A DNA stretch of 64,000 nt, taken from the NCBI RefSeq assembly GCF_048128805.1, contig NC_136017.1:9344807-9408806 (forward strand). Direction: 5' to 3'. Shown piece by piece: positions 36,773-49,433 of the stretch. The stretch's first letter is position 1. Each line of letters starts with the position of its first letter. This stretch comes from Centroberyx gerrardi (Eukaryota > Chordata > Actinopteri > Beryciformes > Berycidae). The notes beneath the pieces are model-generated. The model was given only the letters and a program-made list of their open reading frames with translations. It had not been told where the DNA came from and searched no databases. A program made the position numbers and the translations under genes.

Positions 36773-39427
36773 TTACTGTTCCTGTTCTTGTGTTGTTTGG
36801 CTGTCTGCTGTCATCAGTCCCTCCTCTGCCAAATGATACAAGAAAAGAAATGTGTCACATATAGTATCTGTCAAACAGTGTGTGTTAGTTCACTGCTGTT
36901 AAAATGGTCAATAGCACAAATAGATAGCCAATCAAAGGATTATAGTACCAGTATGATTTTGCTTTTAGCACACTAGATTCATTGGTTTGCACCGGTACAG
37001 GTATCCCCAATGTCTTCTGGCAGAAAATGACTCCAACATTAAATGAGGATTGAGTGTTCATATCACACCAGTTATCAAATGCAGTAAAAAAGCCTTTAGC
37101 AATTTTTATTTGAAAATGAGAGATACTAAAAAGCAATCCCTTAAGCATGCCTGACGAGCAACGTTTTCAGCACTGATATCAAACCTGTGGCAATGAGCTA
37201 TCTGTTGAGGGTTTTGCATCGGGTGAAACTGAAGACTGTTCTACCTTAGTGACGTATTGACTTGAATAGACAGGGACTAGAGACAGTTATAGAGTGAGTA
37301 AATAATTATCTGGGCATATTATAGAGAAATAGGTGACCTAGCCACTGAATCTATTTTCTTCAGTGTGTTGATTGAATGTTAGTGCTGTTATGGACTGGTG
37401 ACATGTCCAGGGTGTTTCTCTTGACTCCCTTGTTTCCTGTGACTAGGAATAAGCTGGATAAAGATAATGAATGAATGAATGAATGAATGAATGAATGAAT
37501 GAATGAATGAATGTTGATAGAATATGTAGTATCTTGCCTTCTGGTTGTCTCTCCTCTGTAGCAGCACTGGTGGCTTTAGACTCAGACTCAGCCTCTGTTC
37601 ATGGATTAATGATAATGGAAGTTAACTAATGGTAATTAATCATAGAAAATGTTAGAAAAAAGACTGTAAAAAAATATATTATTACAGTATATATATACAC
37701 AGCATAAAAATAATGAAGATATGAAACATGAATTATGACACAATGAAATCATTGCAATTTAATCTGGTGAGATTATAACAGTAGGCTATCATTTCAACCT
37801 TAATGATACTCAACATCAAACATGAGTCTATTTAAAAGATGAGTAAATGTACCTATGGCCAATAACAATAACATTCAATAACATAAGTATTGGTGTAGTG
37901 ATCATAAGTTGATTTTGTTTTTTCATGTTTTGTTTTGCTATTCTGCATTATTATACTGTAGACAGACAGTAGTTATTAGACAGTGGATAACAACAGGAAA
38001 GTCGGGGGGAGGGGGGGGTGATATGGGTCATGATCTGGACTCAAACACACAGTGTTGTGTCACAATGTTCAGGCCCACTGAACCAGGGCGCCCCTGTTGT
38101 CACTGTTTTAACAGTTACAGTTTCAACATAGAGGCCAGACCCATAATTAAAAGCTGGCAGTCAGTTCTTTTGTCTCATATTCATCTTTTGATCTTAAATC
38201 TTATTAAATTGTAGTCAGCAGTAAAATGGACCAACTTTAGCTCACTGTCCCTATACTTATACTTTTGACTGTACACTAAAAAAATACTGTGATACTGTAA
38301 ATGCAGAGTTGCAGAGTTGTAATGTGTGCTCTGCATGCAGGATATAGTAACATGATCATCATTGCTGAGAAAAGCAGTACATAGCAACATCATCCTTCTT
38401 TCCACTTGACTTGAATCTAGCCTTCTCATTTCCTGCAGTAAAACATGATACAAGCTGAATAAACTGATATCTTGCATTTCCACATATATTCTTGGATGTT
38501 AAAGCTGGGGTAAGTCATTTTTTTAGAACCATTTTGGAAATATTTGTTGAAATTCTCTTTACATCCCGACAGCTATCAATAAATCAAATGCTCTGAGAAA
38601 AAAAAAGAGAAAAATCCAGTCTCTGTGACTGTCCCAGGCCCTAGAATTAGAATATTTCAGTAACAACTAGACTGAGCTAGCAGAGCTGTGTTTTGCATAA
38701 AAGGTTTGGAATTTATCAGTTTGACCGAGACGCCACTCGCTCTCCAGTGTAGAGTGAACCTCGCTCGACCAAAGTTTGTAGCAATGTGTTTGTAACAGAG
38801 CTGAACCTCATTTGGAGGGAGGAGTTACTGGAGGGAGGGAGGAGTTACTGGAGGGAGGGAGGAGTTACTGGAGCGAGGGAGGAGTTACGGGAGGGAGGGA
38901 GGAGTTACTGGAGGGAGGGAGGAGTTACTGGAGCGAGGGAGGAGTTACGGGAGGGAGGGAGGAGTTACGGGAGGGAGGGAGGGAGCAGAAAGGGAGAAGG
39001 GGGGTTGTTGTATACTTCCAAATTCTTGCTAATTTCTCCAAAGTTGCCTACTCCAGCTTTAATGGATATTTATGGCAGCATTCAAAGCATCAAATTCTTG
39101 GTGACTTGCCTGTAGCTGATGGGCTTTTGCCTTTAGCTGCATTGCTTTCTGCGGCTGAGGAAGGAAACAGAAGGGAAGGGAAGAGAAGAAAAAACAGAAA
39201 CATAACAGCAGTGTGAAATGAGTGATTCTGACACCAAAAAGAGAAAGATGCCTAATGTCAAACACAAAGTGGCATGGTGTAACATAAGAGGAACTCTGGC
39301 TGAAACTTACATATCTCCAACAGATTCATCCACAAGTCTATAATGGACAGGACATTGACATTAGCAGACAATCCAGCACAGTGGAGGAACATGGTGACTT
39401 GGACTTGACTATTTTTCTACCAGCAAC

Positions 39428-39464
<37 letters not shown>

Positions 39465-42400
39465 TTGAATGCATCAATAGGAATAATGGTATGAGTGATT
39501 TAGGTACTGACCTGCTTCCTGCTTCATGTATCCTACAGGAAAAGAATTACAGGAAAGAATATGTTAAAGAAACCAATATGTATCACTGTTAGCACAAATT
39601 AATAACTGTGAATAGTAGGATGTCTGCTAAACTTAAGTTCAGCCGAAGTGAAAGTTTGAATCGTAGTTTGAGGTGAACAGGAAGGGAGGAGAAAAGTCAA
39701 GCAGGGGAGAAGTAGAGCTGTGGAGGAAATGATGTGACTCTGTTTCTTTATTATTATTATTTTGAAAGCATCAATAGGAATAATGGTATGAGTGATTTAG
39801 GTACTGACCTGCTTCCCGCTGCAGGGTTTCTACAGGAAAAGAATTATAGGAAAGAATATGTTAAAGAAACCAATATGTATCACTGTTTGCACAAATGAAT
39901 AACTGTGAATAGTAGGATGTCTGCTAAACTTAAGTTCAGCCGAAGTGAAAGTTTGAATCGTAGTTTGAGGTGAACAGGAAGGGAGGAGAAAAGTCAAGCG
40001 GGGGAGAAGTAGAGCTGTACAGGAAATGATGTGACTGTTTCTGGGTGTTTTTAAGACAAGCAACAGGGATTAAAGGAAAACTCCACCCTTGGATACTGTT
40101 ACACTGTTATTTATCATCAATCTGGGATGTTCAGTGCTTTCCAGGAGTTATTTTGTTAAGTGTTGTAATTAACTTTTTCGGTGTACCTATTTTCCCTTAA
40201 CCTGCCTTATCTATTTCTACTGCAGTTAGTGATTTGCTATGTTTCCCAAAATTACTTTCAACAATCTCCAGAGAATGGGCGTAAACTTGTTGCTTTCAAT
40301 CAAAGGTGGCCATATGGGCATATAAATATAGCTAGCTAGCCAACTAGTTAGTGAACATTTGGGTGTGTCTGTGATAGCGGCCCTTAGTAGTTACTGGTTA
40401 CTGTCTAGTAGACTATAGTTGACTGGCTTCTGTCAGTATTTCTATGATGGATTTCTCCCTGTATGATTGTTGCAAAATTAAAGTCTAGAAAGAAGCCCTT
40501 TGCTCTTTGATTCTGAGGGACTGACACCAAAACCTGATGTTGATCGTTGATGTTTTAGATCACTGACATTTTTTCTGCTATCAATACCTTGCCGTGACGT
40601 CATGTTGTCTACATTTGGCCAGTTTTATACAGAATTTTACAGAATAAGAACAAGACTAAGAGTCTAACAGCACCGCAACATTTAATTTTGTGGAAGCGTC
40701 CCAGCCGGAAATCAAACACAGGTCTCCTGATTGAGAGTCTGCAATCTAACTATCTAATCTAAGTGGTGAACAATAACAACAAACAAATACAAGGTACATC
40801 ACCAATAGCTGTTTTTTAACAGTATTAAATTGTTTAGGGTGGATTTTCCTTTAAATGTTCAACTTTCACTCCTCTGAGAATTCTTTAATAAGGATTTGGT
40901 TTTAGACTTTTTACTGCTTGGAGGATTACTTATCTCTGTTGTAGAACCACACTCCTGGAAGATAATCCAACACTAGACTAATAGTATCAGTCAGATATAC
41001 AGAAATACAAATAAACCAAACACAAATGAATATGAATAATGTCAATGAAAGGCAAATAACCATTTGATTAGATAATATTAATCAAATAAATACATATTAA
41101 TTCAGTATAAATAAATACAGTATCTCATGGCTTCCCACCTCCTCTCAACCAGAGTATCAGCAGCAAAATGAACATGAATCCTACTCCTACTCCCAGGCCG
41201 ATGGAGGCTGAGGTGAGGGATTTGTTCTTTTCCTTCAGTTTCTGTTCACCTTCAGACTCTACAGGAAAATAACAACAACAACAAAAACAAGTTTGTTTAC
41301 ATGACACACTGTTCTACTGTAATTAATAGCTAATACCCCAATAACGATCTTATTGGAGTTTATTTTTGTGCATATTCATATCAAGAACGAATATTCCTGA
41401 ATACAGAAATAAAAACAATATTTCAAAAAATATATCATATTCCAAATTAGAATTAAAATTATGATTACTAAAATGTAAAAGTATTCTATGCAATTAATTA
41501 TAGAATTAATTCTAATATTGTATGTTTATGTATACTCAGGGGATATTTTGGCATGAAGTCTCAGTGACAAGTGCACTGCAAACAAATGTCAAGGTGTTTA
41601 GTCTCATACTGAGTTTTAAAATCTTTTTTTATTTTTTTTAAATGCCACTTGTTTCCAATGCAGTTTCACTTGTTTCAGGATTTTCCTTTTTTTTGACAAG
41701 TGTCAATATCTTGAAACAAGGCAGAATAAGGCAGATCACTGCACTACTGTCAAGAAAAAACCAACGTGATCTCACAAAAATACGTGAAATGAACACGAAC
41801 TCTAAAACAGCGATTTACGTGTTGTGGACACGTATTATGGGGAAAAAAATGTGCTTCCACCACGACCTGAATTACGTTCCTCCAACACGAATTTAAATAC
41901 ATTCCTCTGCCATGAATTGAAAACGTTCCTCCGCCACGAATCGAATTATGTCCCAAACGGTTAAATTTAGGCAACTAAAACGACTTTGGTTAAATTTAGG
42001 CAACTAAAACAAGTTTGGTTAAGGTTAGGGAAATGGTTTGGTCATGGTTAAATAAGAAATGCGGTTAAAAATTAAAATGTGACTTACGGTTGCATGTCCT
42101 ATGGAAACGCTGGGAATCGAACCCCAGTCTCCAGCATCGAAGGGAAACATATACGCCCATCCACCACCCCGCCCACAACACCCTGACTAGCCACCGTGCT
42201 ACTTCAATGTCACACTACTTCCTGTTTGTAGTCGTGTCTCCTTCACGTAACTGTATTGTGCTGGGAAAACGTAAATGTAACACTTTACGTTCCACCAACA
42301 CGTAATAACTGTTAACATGTCATGTTCATTTCATGTTTTTCTGTGAGATCAGTCTGGAAAAAACAGGTTGATTAATTTTTTCAATTAAGAAAAATAAGAT

Positions 42401-42991
42401 TCAATACTACATTAAATGTGTTGTTAAAGTGGATATTTTTGCAGTGTGGTAACTCACTATGGATGAGGGGGTTCCTGATGGGTTTGCTGCTCTCCAGACT
42501 GACTGGGTTCTCCAGCATACAGCTGAACAATGTATCGCTAAAATCATCCTCCTATAAGATGAGTGAAATAGAATTAGCTCAAAGCTCAAAAACCAATCAT
42601 TATTTGTAAAAAATAATTGACATTAATTTTTAAAAGTGCTCACTTGGTGCCTTTGCCCTTTGATTAAAAGGAGATCTGAGTGTAGCTGAGGCTCAGCTAC
42701 AGAGCAGTTCCCTGGAGCTGGAAGGGATTCAGTGTCTTGCTCAAGGACACTTCAGCAGCTTAAACCCATTCTGGGTATTCTGGTTAAAGGACAGTCTCTC
42801 CAACCACTAAGCCAACCTGCTGCCCAAACTGGCAAATTGGAAGCATCCAAAACCATACAGATCTCTCCCTAAACAACATTGTGTAATATGCTCTGTTGAG
42901 AGGAATTGCTTAGACACAGTGCATTGATGCTGCTACACACTACACATGCACACTCTCATTCTGTCATTCACATGTTTCACACCGTAGCCCT

Positions 42992-43030
<39 letters not shown>

Positions 43031-46000
43031 CCATCACTCCCCTCTTCCAGTCACTTCACTGTCTTCCCATCTCTGCTCACATCTAATGTAAGACACTGGT
43101 ACTCGCCTACAGGGCAGTACATCGAACCGCCCCCTATCTACAATCTCTGGTCAGGTTCCAAACTCCGGATCATTCGCTCGGCTCCTCCACCCTTACAGGT
43201 CGCCTCGCCCCTCCAGAAGTCGCTCATCCCGGTCGTGACTCTTCTCTTCCCTGGCACCACAATGGTGGAACGAGCTCCCCCCTTCTGTCAGAACGGCTGA
43301 ATCATTACCCATCTTTCACCGGAGACTGAAGACACATCTCTTCAGGCTACACCTGGACCCCTCTTGAGTTAACCTATCTATCATGTAACAATCTTTTTAC
43401 CCCTTCTACTCTTAATAAAATATATATATAAAAAAAAAATACTCTCTGATTCTACAAATGCTACTTATTCCTATTGAAGGCTTAGCTGATGAAGACTGTG
43501 ATATACGGTCGGTTTGACTACTAACTTGTACATGGACAGAAAGAAACACAGCGGTACAAGAGCACACACACTCCGTCACCAGCATTACCATACTTATACC
43601 TTTGTAATTTTGTGTTGCTTGGGTAACTCGATCTTTATCGTGTCTCCTTTCTTCCAGCTGTAGCTGACTGGTTCAGCCTCTCTGGTGTCTCCATCACAGC
43701 TCAGAAGACAGAAGGTCAACTCAGCATCACACCATGTAAAGACGATGGGTTTAGGGACAGGAGCTGTTGTTGAGAGAGGAGAAAAAGGCTGTTACAATCA
43801 TGATGACTCTCTCTCAGATGCACATTTTTGTTTTCACACCCGATGTTAAAACCAAGTGGTGAATTCAGGGGAAAACAACACACAACTCCACATCACCCAC
43901 TTGATGAACCTGGCCAAACTGCCAACATAATACACTTACAGATGACTCTGAGTTGAGTCTGGCTGGTGACTTTGTAGTTGATCTCTGCTGTGTACAATCC
44001 ACTGTCTTCTCTGGTCAATCCTGTGATCGTCAGCTCTCCAGTTGGAATGTCCAGGTCACCGCGATCTTCAAATATGCACCAACATGGTTAGGGTTAGCTT
44101 CTCAACATGAAGTTATTACTATTATAACTAAGACTCGGGAACAAAGGCCACGTCTCAAGCACACATTCAATTTCCTGCTCCACCCTATTTAAACGCGCCT
44201 AACCATTACCTTTTCTCTCTCTCGTATGTCTCAGTTCTCTCATCCCTCCCCCCAAACCCATTTTTTCTGTCTTTCATGCTCTTCCCTCTCAGTACAGGAA
44301 CCACAGGGGCAAATGATGGAGCCAGAAGACTCCCCATCAGCGAGACAGTGCCCCCACCCTGAGCCTCAATTCCCTGGTTCCTCGAGCTAACCATCGACCC
44401 CAACTCATCCGACCCCTCGATTCATCCCTTCATCTCGACCCCTGATTCATCCCTCCACCCTCGACCCTTGTTTCATCCCTCCATTCCTGACCCCTCTTTC
44501 TCTCAATGAACCGCCTAAATACATCTCATAGTGGTGTAGTCTTTGTTAGTGAAAGAGTTCTTAATTGTTATCTGACCCTTATTTAACCAGGAAACCTGAC
44601 TAAAAACACACAGTTGTCCAGTACAGCCACAGCTTTCTACTGTTGGCCACTAAGCAGCTGAACTGGAGCAGTTTGAATTTGAAGGAAGAAACAGCCATAA
44701 AACACTTAAATACTGTTAAAAAAAAACAACTACTGGTGATGCAACTTGCATTCTGGGAGCATTTTGTGGTTTGGTGGTGTATTATTCAAACCTATATGAC
44801 ATAACGGCACGTTGAGATATTTCAGCGCAGCTAAAATGGAGTTTAATATCAGAATTTGTTTCAACTACCTAAAACAGGTTTTGATGTCAGTCCCTCAGAA
44901 TCCAAGAGCAAGGGCTTCTTTCTAGACTCACCATTTTGCAACCAGTTCTGAGAGTGGACTTTGTTAAAGGACAGCAGTAGGTGCTGAGGGAGTAGCGATT
45001 GCGTTTCATTCACCACTCCCACTCAGACTTTCCCAACTGGTCCAGGAATTTGAACTGAGAGTTTCTTTCATTCACAAATAAATCTAACCCTAACCGCTGT
45101 GCCATTTAGCAGAAATCTGAGAGAAAACAATTCATCCCTCCCATCCCACTGTTAAATCTGAGCTGAAATCACCCACTGTGTCTCGGTATACCTTTGAATT
45201 GACGGTAGGAAACCACCTCCTTTCCATCCCACTCCATGGCCAAGTCAGATCCATGTTTCCACAGTATGCTGGTGATGGGGCCAGTCACAGAGGACAAATC
45301 TGGACTGAGGACAACACTGTCACCTACTTTCTTGTAGAGTGGTTCTTCTGCAAAGACAAAAAGTAGGGATGCTGTGACATTTTAAATTTGGGTGTGAAGT
45401 CCTTGTGCTTTGGCAGTGTGGATCTTTGGCAGTGTCAGGGGGATTGGAGCAGAAACACTTCAACTAGGTAAACATCCAACCTGGTTTTACACTTAAAGGC
45501 ATGCCTTGACATTTTGAGTGTATTCTGATATTTTTCTTCATCAGGCTGTTGTAACATAAAGGGAGAAAAAGTTTGTCCTTTAGTGATCCTAAAAACGGCT
45601 TGTTAGCATGGTCATCGTTCCTCCTTGATACTGAAACACTGAAAGAGTCTCATTCAGGGTGAAAAACTTTTTTTTTTTTTTAAACTAGTGACGTTAAAAC
45701 AAGTTGACTTGAATTGGAAAAGTGAAATCATCTCAACACATAGGAGATATTTCAAGGTAGGCCTACTTTAAGAAAAACAATTTAACAGTTTAATTAAACT
45801 CAATACTATATTAAATTACTTCTTAAAAGTTTTTGCGGTGTCTACTCTTTTCTGTTCTGTTCCATTCTATTATGCTCTACTGTTTTCTATTCTATTCTAT
45901 TCTTTGTCAAGCCACAGTCAATCTAGATTCAGATCATGGCCTACAGACTAGTGCAGCCTGTGAGTTATTGTCTTTTCCAGTATTTGACTATTAAATGAAG

Positions 46001-48329
46001 GCCTGCTGTAGACTAGACCAGGGCCGGATCTACGCACAGGCATTCTAGGCACATGCCTAGGGCCTCCTTGCCACTAGGGGTCCCAGACAGAGGGGTAAAG
46101 AATATCAACTACCTACATTAAATAATGTTTAACACATATTTATTTTAAAATATTTTAAAAATATAAAAATCCGATCTAAAACTTTATTTCAATGTTTATA
46201 TATTTATTTATTCATTTATTTTTTTTAAACATACACAACGTTACATTAGCGCCAAATGTGTGGGAAAAAGTATTTCCAGTTCAGTGGAGATCATCACTGT
46301 ATGTTAGCAGCAGCGACATATAGGCTAACTAAACACAAGTTTCTCTCGGGCCCTTCAAAGCCCACAAGCCAGCCTCAATTACCGGCTGCAACTGCAAGAC
46401 CCTCCGCTGCGGAGGAGGAGGGCGGAGGCTCCGCTGCACCCGACGACTCGGCGGCAGAGGCAGGTGATTTTAGCCCCATTACATTAGCAGTAGAGCAGCA
46501 GCGGGTCGCAACTTTGACAGATACCGAGGATGATTCCTCTACAACGACACAAAAACACCACCACAAGCAACAAGGATGGACAACGGATGAAAACAACAAC
46601 AATGAAAAAAAAACGGATGAAAACAACATCAACATCAACATCACAGGACAAGACTATGGGAGAACATGAGCCAAACTAGAGCTGCAACGATTAATCGATT
46701 AGTTGTCAACTATTAAATTAATCGGCAACTATTTTGATAATCGATTAATCGGTTTGAGTAATTTTTTAAGAAAAATAAGTCAAAATTCTCTGATTCCAGC
46801 TTCTTAAATGTGAATATTTTCTGGTTTCTTTACTCCTCTATGACAGTAAACTGAATATCTTTGGGTTGTGGACAAAACAAGACATTTGAGAACGTCATCT
46901 TGGGCTTTGGGAAACACTGATCGACATTTTTCACCATTTTCTGACATTTTATAGACCAAACAACTAATCGATTAATCAAGAAAATAATCGACAGAGAAAA
47001 TAATCGTTAGTTGCAGCCCTAAGCCAAACGTTTTTTCACAGAACCTCTGGACCCAGACAGGGTGATAGCAAGCTATTCATCTGACCCTGCAAAGTGGAAC
47101 ACAATTTGCGTGAGTACTTTGCATCAAACAAACCCTGTCAAAATATGGGGGATTTTTCTGCATCGCTGAGAAATATGGAGACACTAACCGAAGCTTAACT
47201 AAGGAACATTTCTTTAGGAAAAAACTAAATGGAGAAATCCTGTCAAGAGAATGGTTAGTATACTCGCCGTCTACTGGAAAAACTGTTCCAGTTGCTTACA
47301 TGAACATGAAAATTCTATGGACCTTCGCAGTGCTGTGTTCAGTCTGTCATCGTTTGGAAATAAAAATGCATGAATAGATTCAAATTTAGTACAGCAAGTG
47401 GAATCTGAGAGAGCATACTGGCACAACATTTTAGAACGTATAGTGGCGAGTGGCGGTTAAAAGTCATTTTGTTGAATGATCATCTGCATGGTCTCTCTGT
47501 TCTCACCACACTAGTGTTGTAAAAGAACATTCTACTGTGGTTATGGCTAACCTATCTCTTTTATCTGTTATGTCTCATTTGTCTGTTAAATTATTTTTGA
47601 TACATCTGTAATATACTGTGAACGTTTTTGTATTGTCATTGTGTGGCTGTATGTTTTGTATACTTTTTGAAAAACCAAAAATAAAATATTCTAAAAAAAA
47701 AAAAAAAGCAATTTTGTTTGTTTACCAAATATCAAAATGTGCGTTGGGGGTCTGCCTAGTGTAATCTATCCATTTAATCCGGCCCTGGACTAGACTACTT
47801 AATCTCTGATCTGATCTTCCTACCTGCTGGTTTATTGCCTATAGGACTGCAGACTGGGTGCGGCCAGCAGCAGAAATGGAAAATAATTACACTGCAACAT
47901 CAGCAACAACAGCATATTGCATTCACCTGGGTGGAAAAAACCAGCCCGGTTTTTTTAATTAATGACTTATTTTCTCATAATTCTGACATAATAAACTTAT
48001 TAAATGATGATGATGTGTGCTTGTAGAGGTGCATTTCACGTGCACACTGGTGGACTATGAGTGTCTGAGGGGCATTTTAAGAACGTGTATAATTTTAGTT
48101 CAACTGTGAGCCTGACTGTGTCTTGAGTCACCATGTAGCTATACAGCTTGAATACATTTCAGAAGCATAACCTTATATCCGTGAAGCAGGCCATATTGGC
48201 TCAAGGATATACGCCTACAATAAGCCTGCTCTCCACAGACTGTAAAATCAATAGAAACTTACGGGAATCTGCGCTCACTGCAGCCAGCAGGCAGACGCAC
48301 AACCCGGTCAGAGTTACAGAAGGCGACAT
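36773..48329 (-). CDS. CD2/SLAM/CD48-like receptor with microexon tail, gene 3
   Basis: Exon model: 48329-48263 (signal peptide MSPSVTLTGLCVCLLAAVSA), 45347-45192 and 44065-43940 (V), 43763-43600 and 42551-42458 (C2), 41258-41139 (TM), microexons 39829-39809 (ETLQREA) and 39532-39512 (GYMKQEA), then 39337-39311, 39154-39110, 37594-37538 and 36825-36773 (TAA). The sum is 951 nt, 316 residues, no stop. Compared with gene 2, the TM exon gains one codon (SEGEQKL versus SEEQKL), the 39337 exon is one codon shorter, and exon 37594 is one codon longer. All indels keep frame, which supports coding. As in gene 2, the TM donor is AG|GTGGGA; gene 1 has GTAAGC three bases downstream. Unspliced, it would stop after WLRGGGKP. 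The alternative last exon is 38432-38359. Confidence 0.6.
36988..37249. mobile_element. About 260-bp insertion of unknown type, copy B only
   Basis: Replaces the short GTGTATGATG segment seen in copy A (near 15840). It starts TTTGCACCGGTACAGG and ends TACCTTAGTGA. No terminal repeats or recognisable coding sequence. Confidence 0.45.
38813..38985. repeat. G-rich minisatellite, 20-bp unit
   Basis: Locus equivalent to 17401-17690, but here the dominant unit is 20 bp, GGAGGGAGGGAGGAGTTACT, about eight copies. The unit length changed after duplication. Confidence 0.85.
39430..40037 (-). repeat. Contracted array with two candidate microexons, copy C
   Basis: Two repeat units. The copy B/C junction passes directly from the (ATT)n tract after CAGCAACATTTATTATT into TTTTGAATGCATCAATAGG of the repeat. 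This suggests unequal exchange inside the array. Confidence 0.6.
41767..42351. mobile_element. MITE-like element with long imperfect TIRs, copy C
   Basis: Third copy of the element at 4249-4910, with the same TGATCTCACA ends and a reduced internal repeat. Confidence 0.6.
43028..43437 (+). repeat. 3' fragment of a CR1/L2-type LINE, copy C
   Basis: Same fragment as at 5377 and 28303. It follows an (AT)n run at 42995-43026, the site occupied by the transposon in copy B. Confidence 0.6.
46019..47787 (+). mobile_element. hAT element relic, copy C only
   Basis: The ends CAGGGCCGGAT / ATCCGGCCCTG are inverted and flanked by a perfect 8-bp duplication GACTAGAC (46011-46018 and 47788-47795). The interior keeps traces of a TTF-type zinc-finger hAT transposase: FFRKKLNGEILS then REWLVYSPSTGK (near 47212-47280, with frame damage). 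A Ser/Glu/Gln-rich frame lies at 46256-46669. AATAAA and a poly(A) run near 47681-47706 suggest the old transcript end. Confidence 0.8.
46677..47021. mobile_element. Nested hAT-type MITE
   Basis: Ends TAGAGCTGCAAC / GTTGCAGCCCTA with an exact 8-bp duplication AGCCAAAC (46669-46676 and 47022-47029). 345 bp, rich in AATCGATTAATCG motifs, non-coding. Inserted into the older hAT element. Confidence 0.85.
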
Positions 48330-48487
48330 CCTCTTCTCTGTAATACACTGTATATTACACTGTCAGAACCGAAGGAAATCCACACTTGTGACAGATTGAC
48401 TTCTTCTAAATCCAGAGAAACATGTCAAGTGTTAAAATTATTTTAAAAAAAACAACTCTGGAGAAACAGACTGCACACGGTAGAGGT

Positions 48488-48500
48488 AAAGTGAAAGTGA
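48488..48500 (+). promoter_or_regulatory. Degenerate ISRE/IRF-like element upstream of gene 3
   Basis: AAAGTGAAAGTGA, one mismatch from the GAAANNGAAA core of copies A and B, about 160 bp upstream of the gene 3 start. Confidence 0.35.
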
Positions 48501-49304
48501 CCACCCAAGGCAGTGCACCTCACAAAACTTTCCACAACTTTTCCGCGTTCCCTCCCTCTCATTCTTTTCCCAGGAAAGGCATTCACTTGGAGGAGACAAG
48601 GAAGGGAGGAGAGGAAAGGAGAGGAGGCAGAGAAGAACCAGCAAATTCCCCCTTATGAAAAAGAACTAATCCTGTAACACATTTGGGAAGATTACTATGC
48701 AAATATCACATCACACTATAATCCCAGGTTGTGAGCTTTCATAAAATGGCCATTAACCCGGTAGAGCAAATTATTAGGTGAATTTGAATGAGTTAATTCA
48801 GGAAGCTTTGATCCACTAAAGACTGCAGATTAATAGAAATTACATTTAAATAATCCTCATAATAGTTAAACATAGGAATAATCATTCTTGCTCCTTGCAT
48901 TGTAGGCAATTCATTGGAGATAGAGTTAATGCATGAGTGAAGGTTTATGTCTGTGTAAAGTGTCCCTTTGTTTTTTATATTAAAATGTTAAGGAATCAGA
49001 TTTATGTTTTTCAGACCAGTCAGTCAATCAAGAGTGAGACACTTTTTATGCTTATTATATCATTACATATTATCATCTTCTCATCTGAAAATCATACCTG
49101 TTCTTTTCTGAGCAGTATCAGGCAGCTTGGCTTGATTACATTTGTCATTTATAACATTTATAGTATAATTACATTTATCCAGTCAAATCAAAGTGCTTTG
49201 CATAGAACAAAGGACACAAATACAAGTGAAAACCAGAGATACTAAATTAAGTCATGTGTTAATAAAAACAAGGATCACGTCATAAATTCCAAGATACGAG
49301 GCCA

Positions 49305-49385
49305 GAGTGTGTGTGTGTGTTTGCATTGGTGTGTGTGTGTTTGCATGGGTGTGTGTGTGTTTGCATGGGAGTGTGTGTGTGAGTA
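49305..49385. repeat. GT-rich minisatellite
   Basis: Units of GTGTGTGTGTTTGCATGG, about four copies. Confidence 0.8.
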
Positions 49386-49433
49386 GATATGAGAGTATCA
49401 GGTAACAGCAGGGCAAAGTGCAAAATACCAAGG

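Noticed and set aside
46256..46669. 137-aa frame as an independent gene
   Set aside because: It lies inside a hAT element with target duplications and is low-complexity, so it was treated as element remnant.
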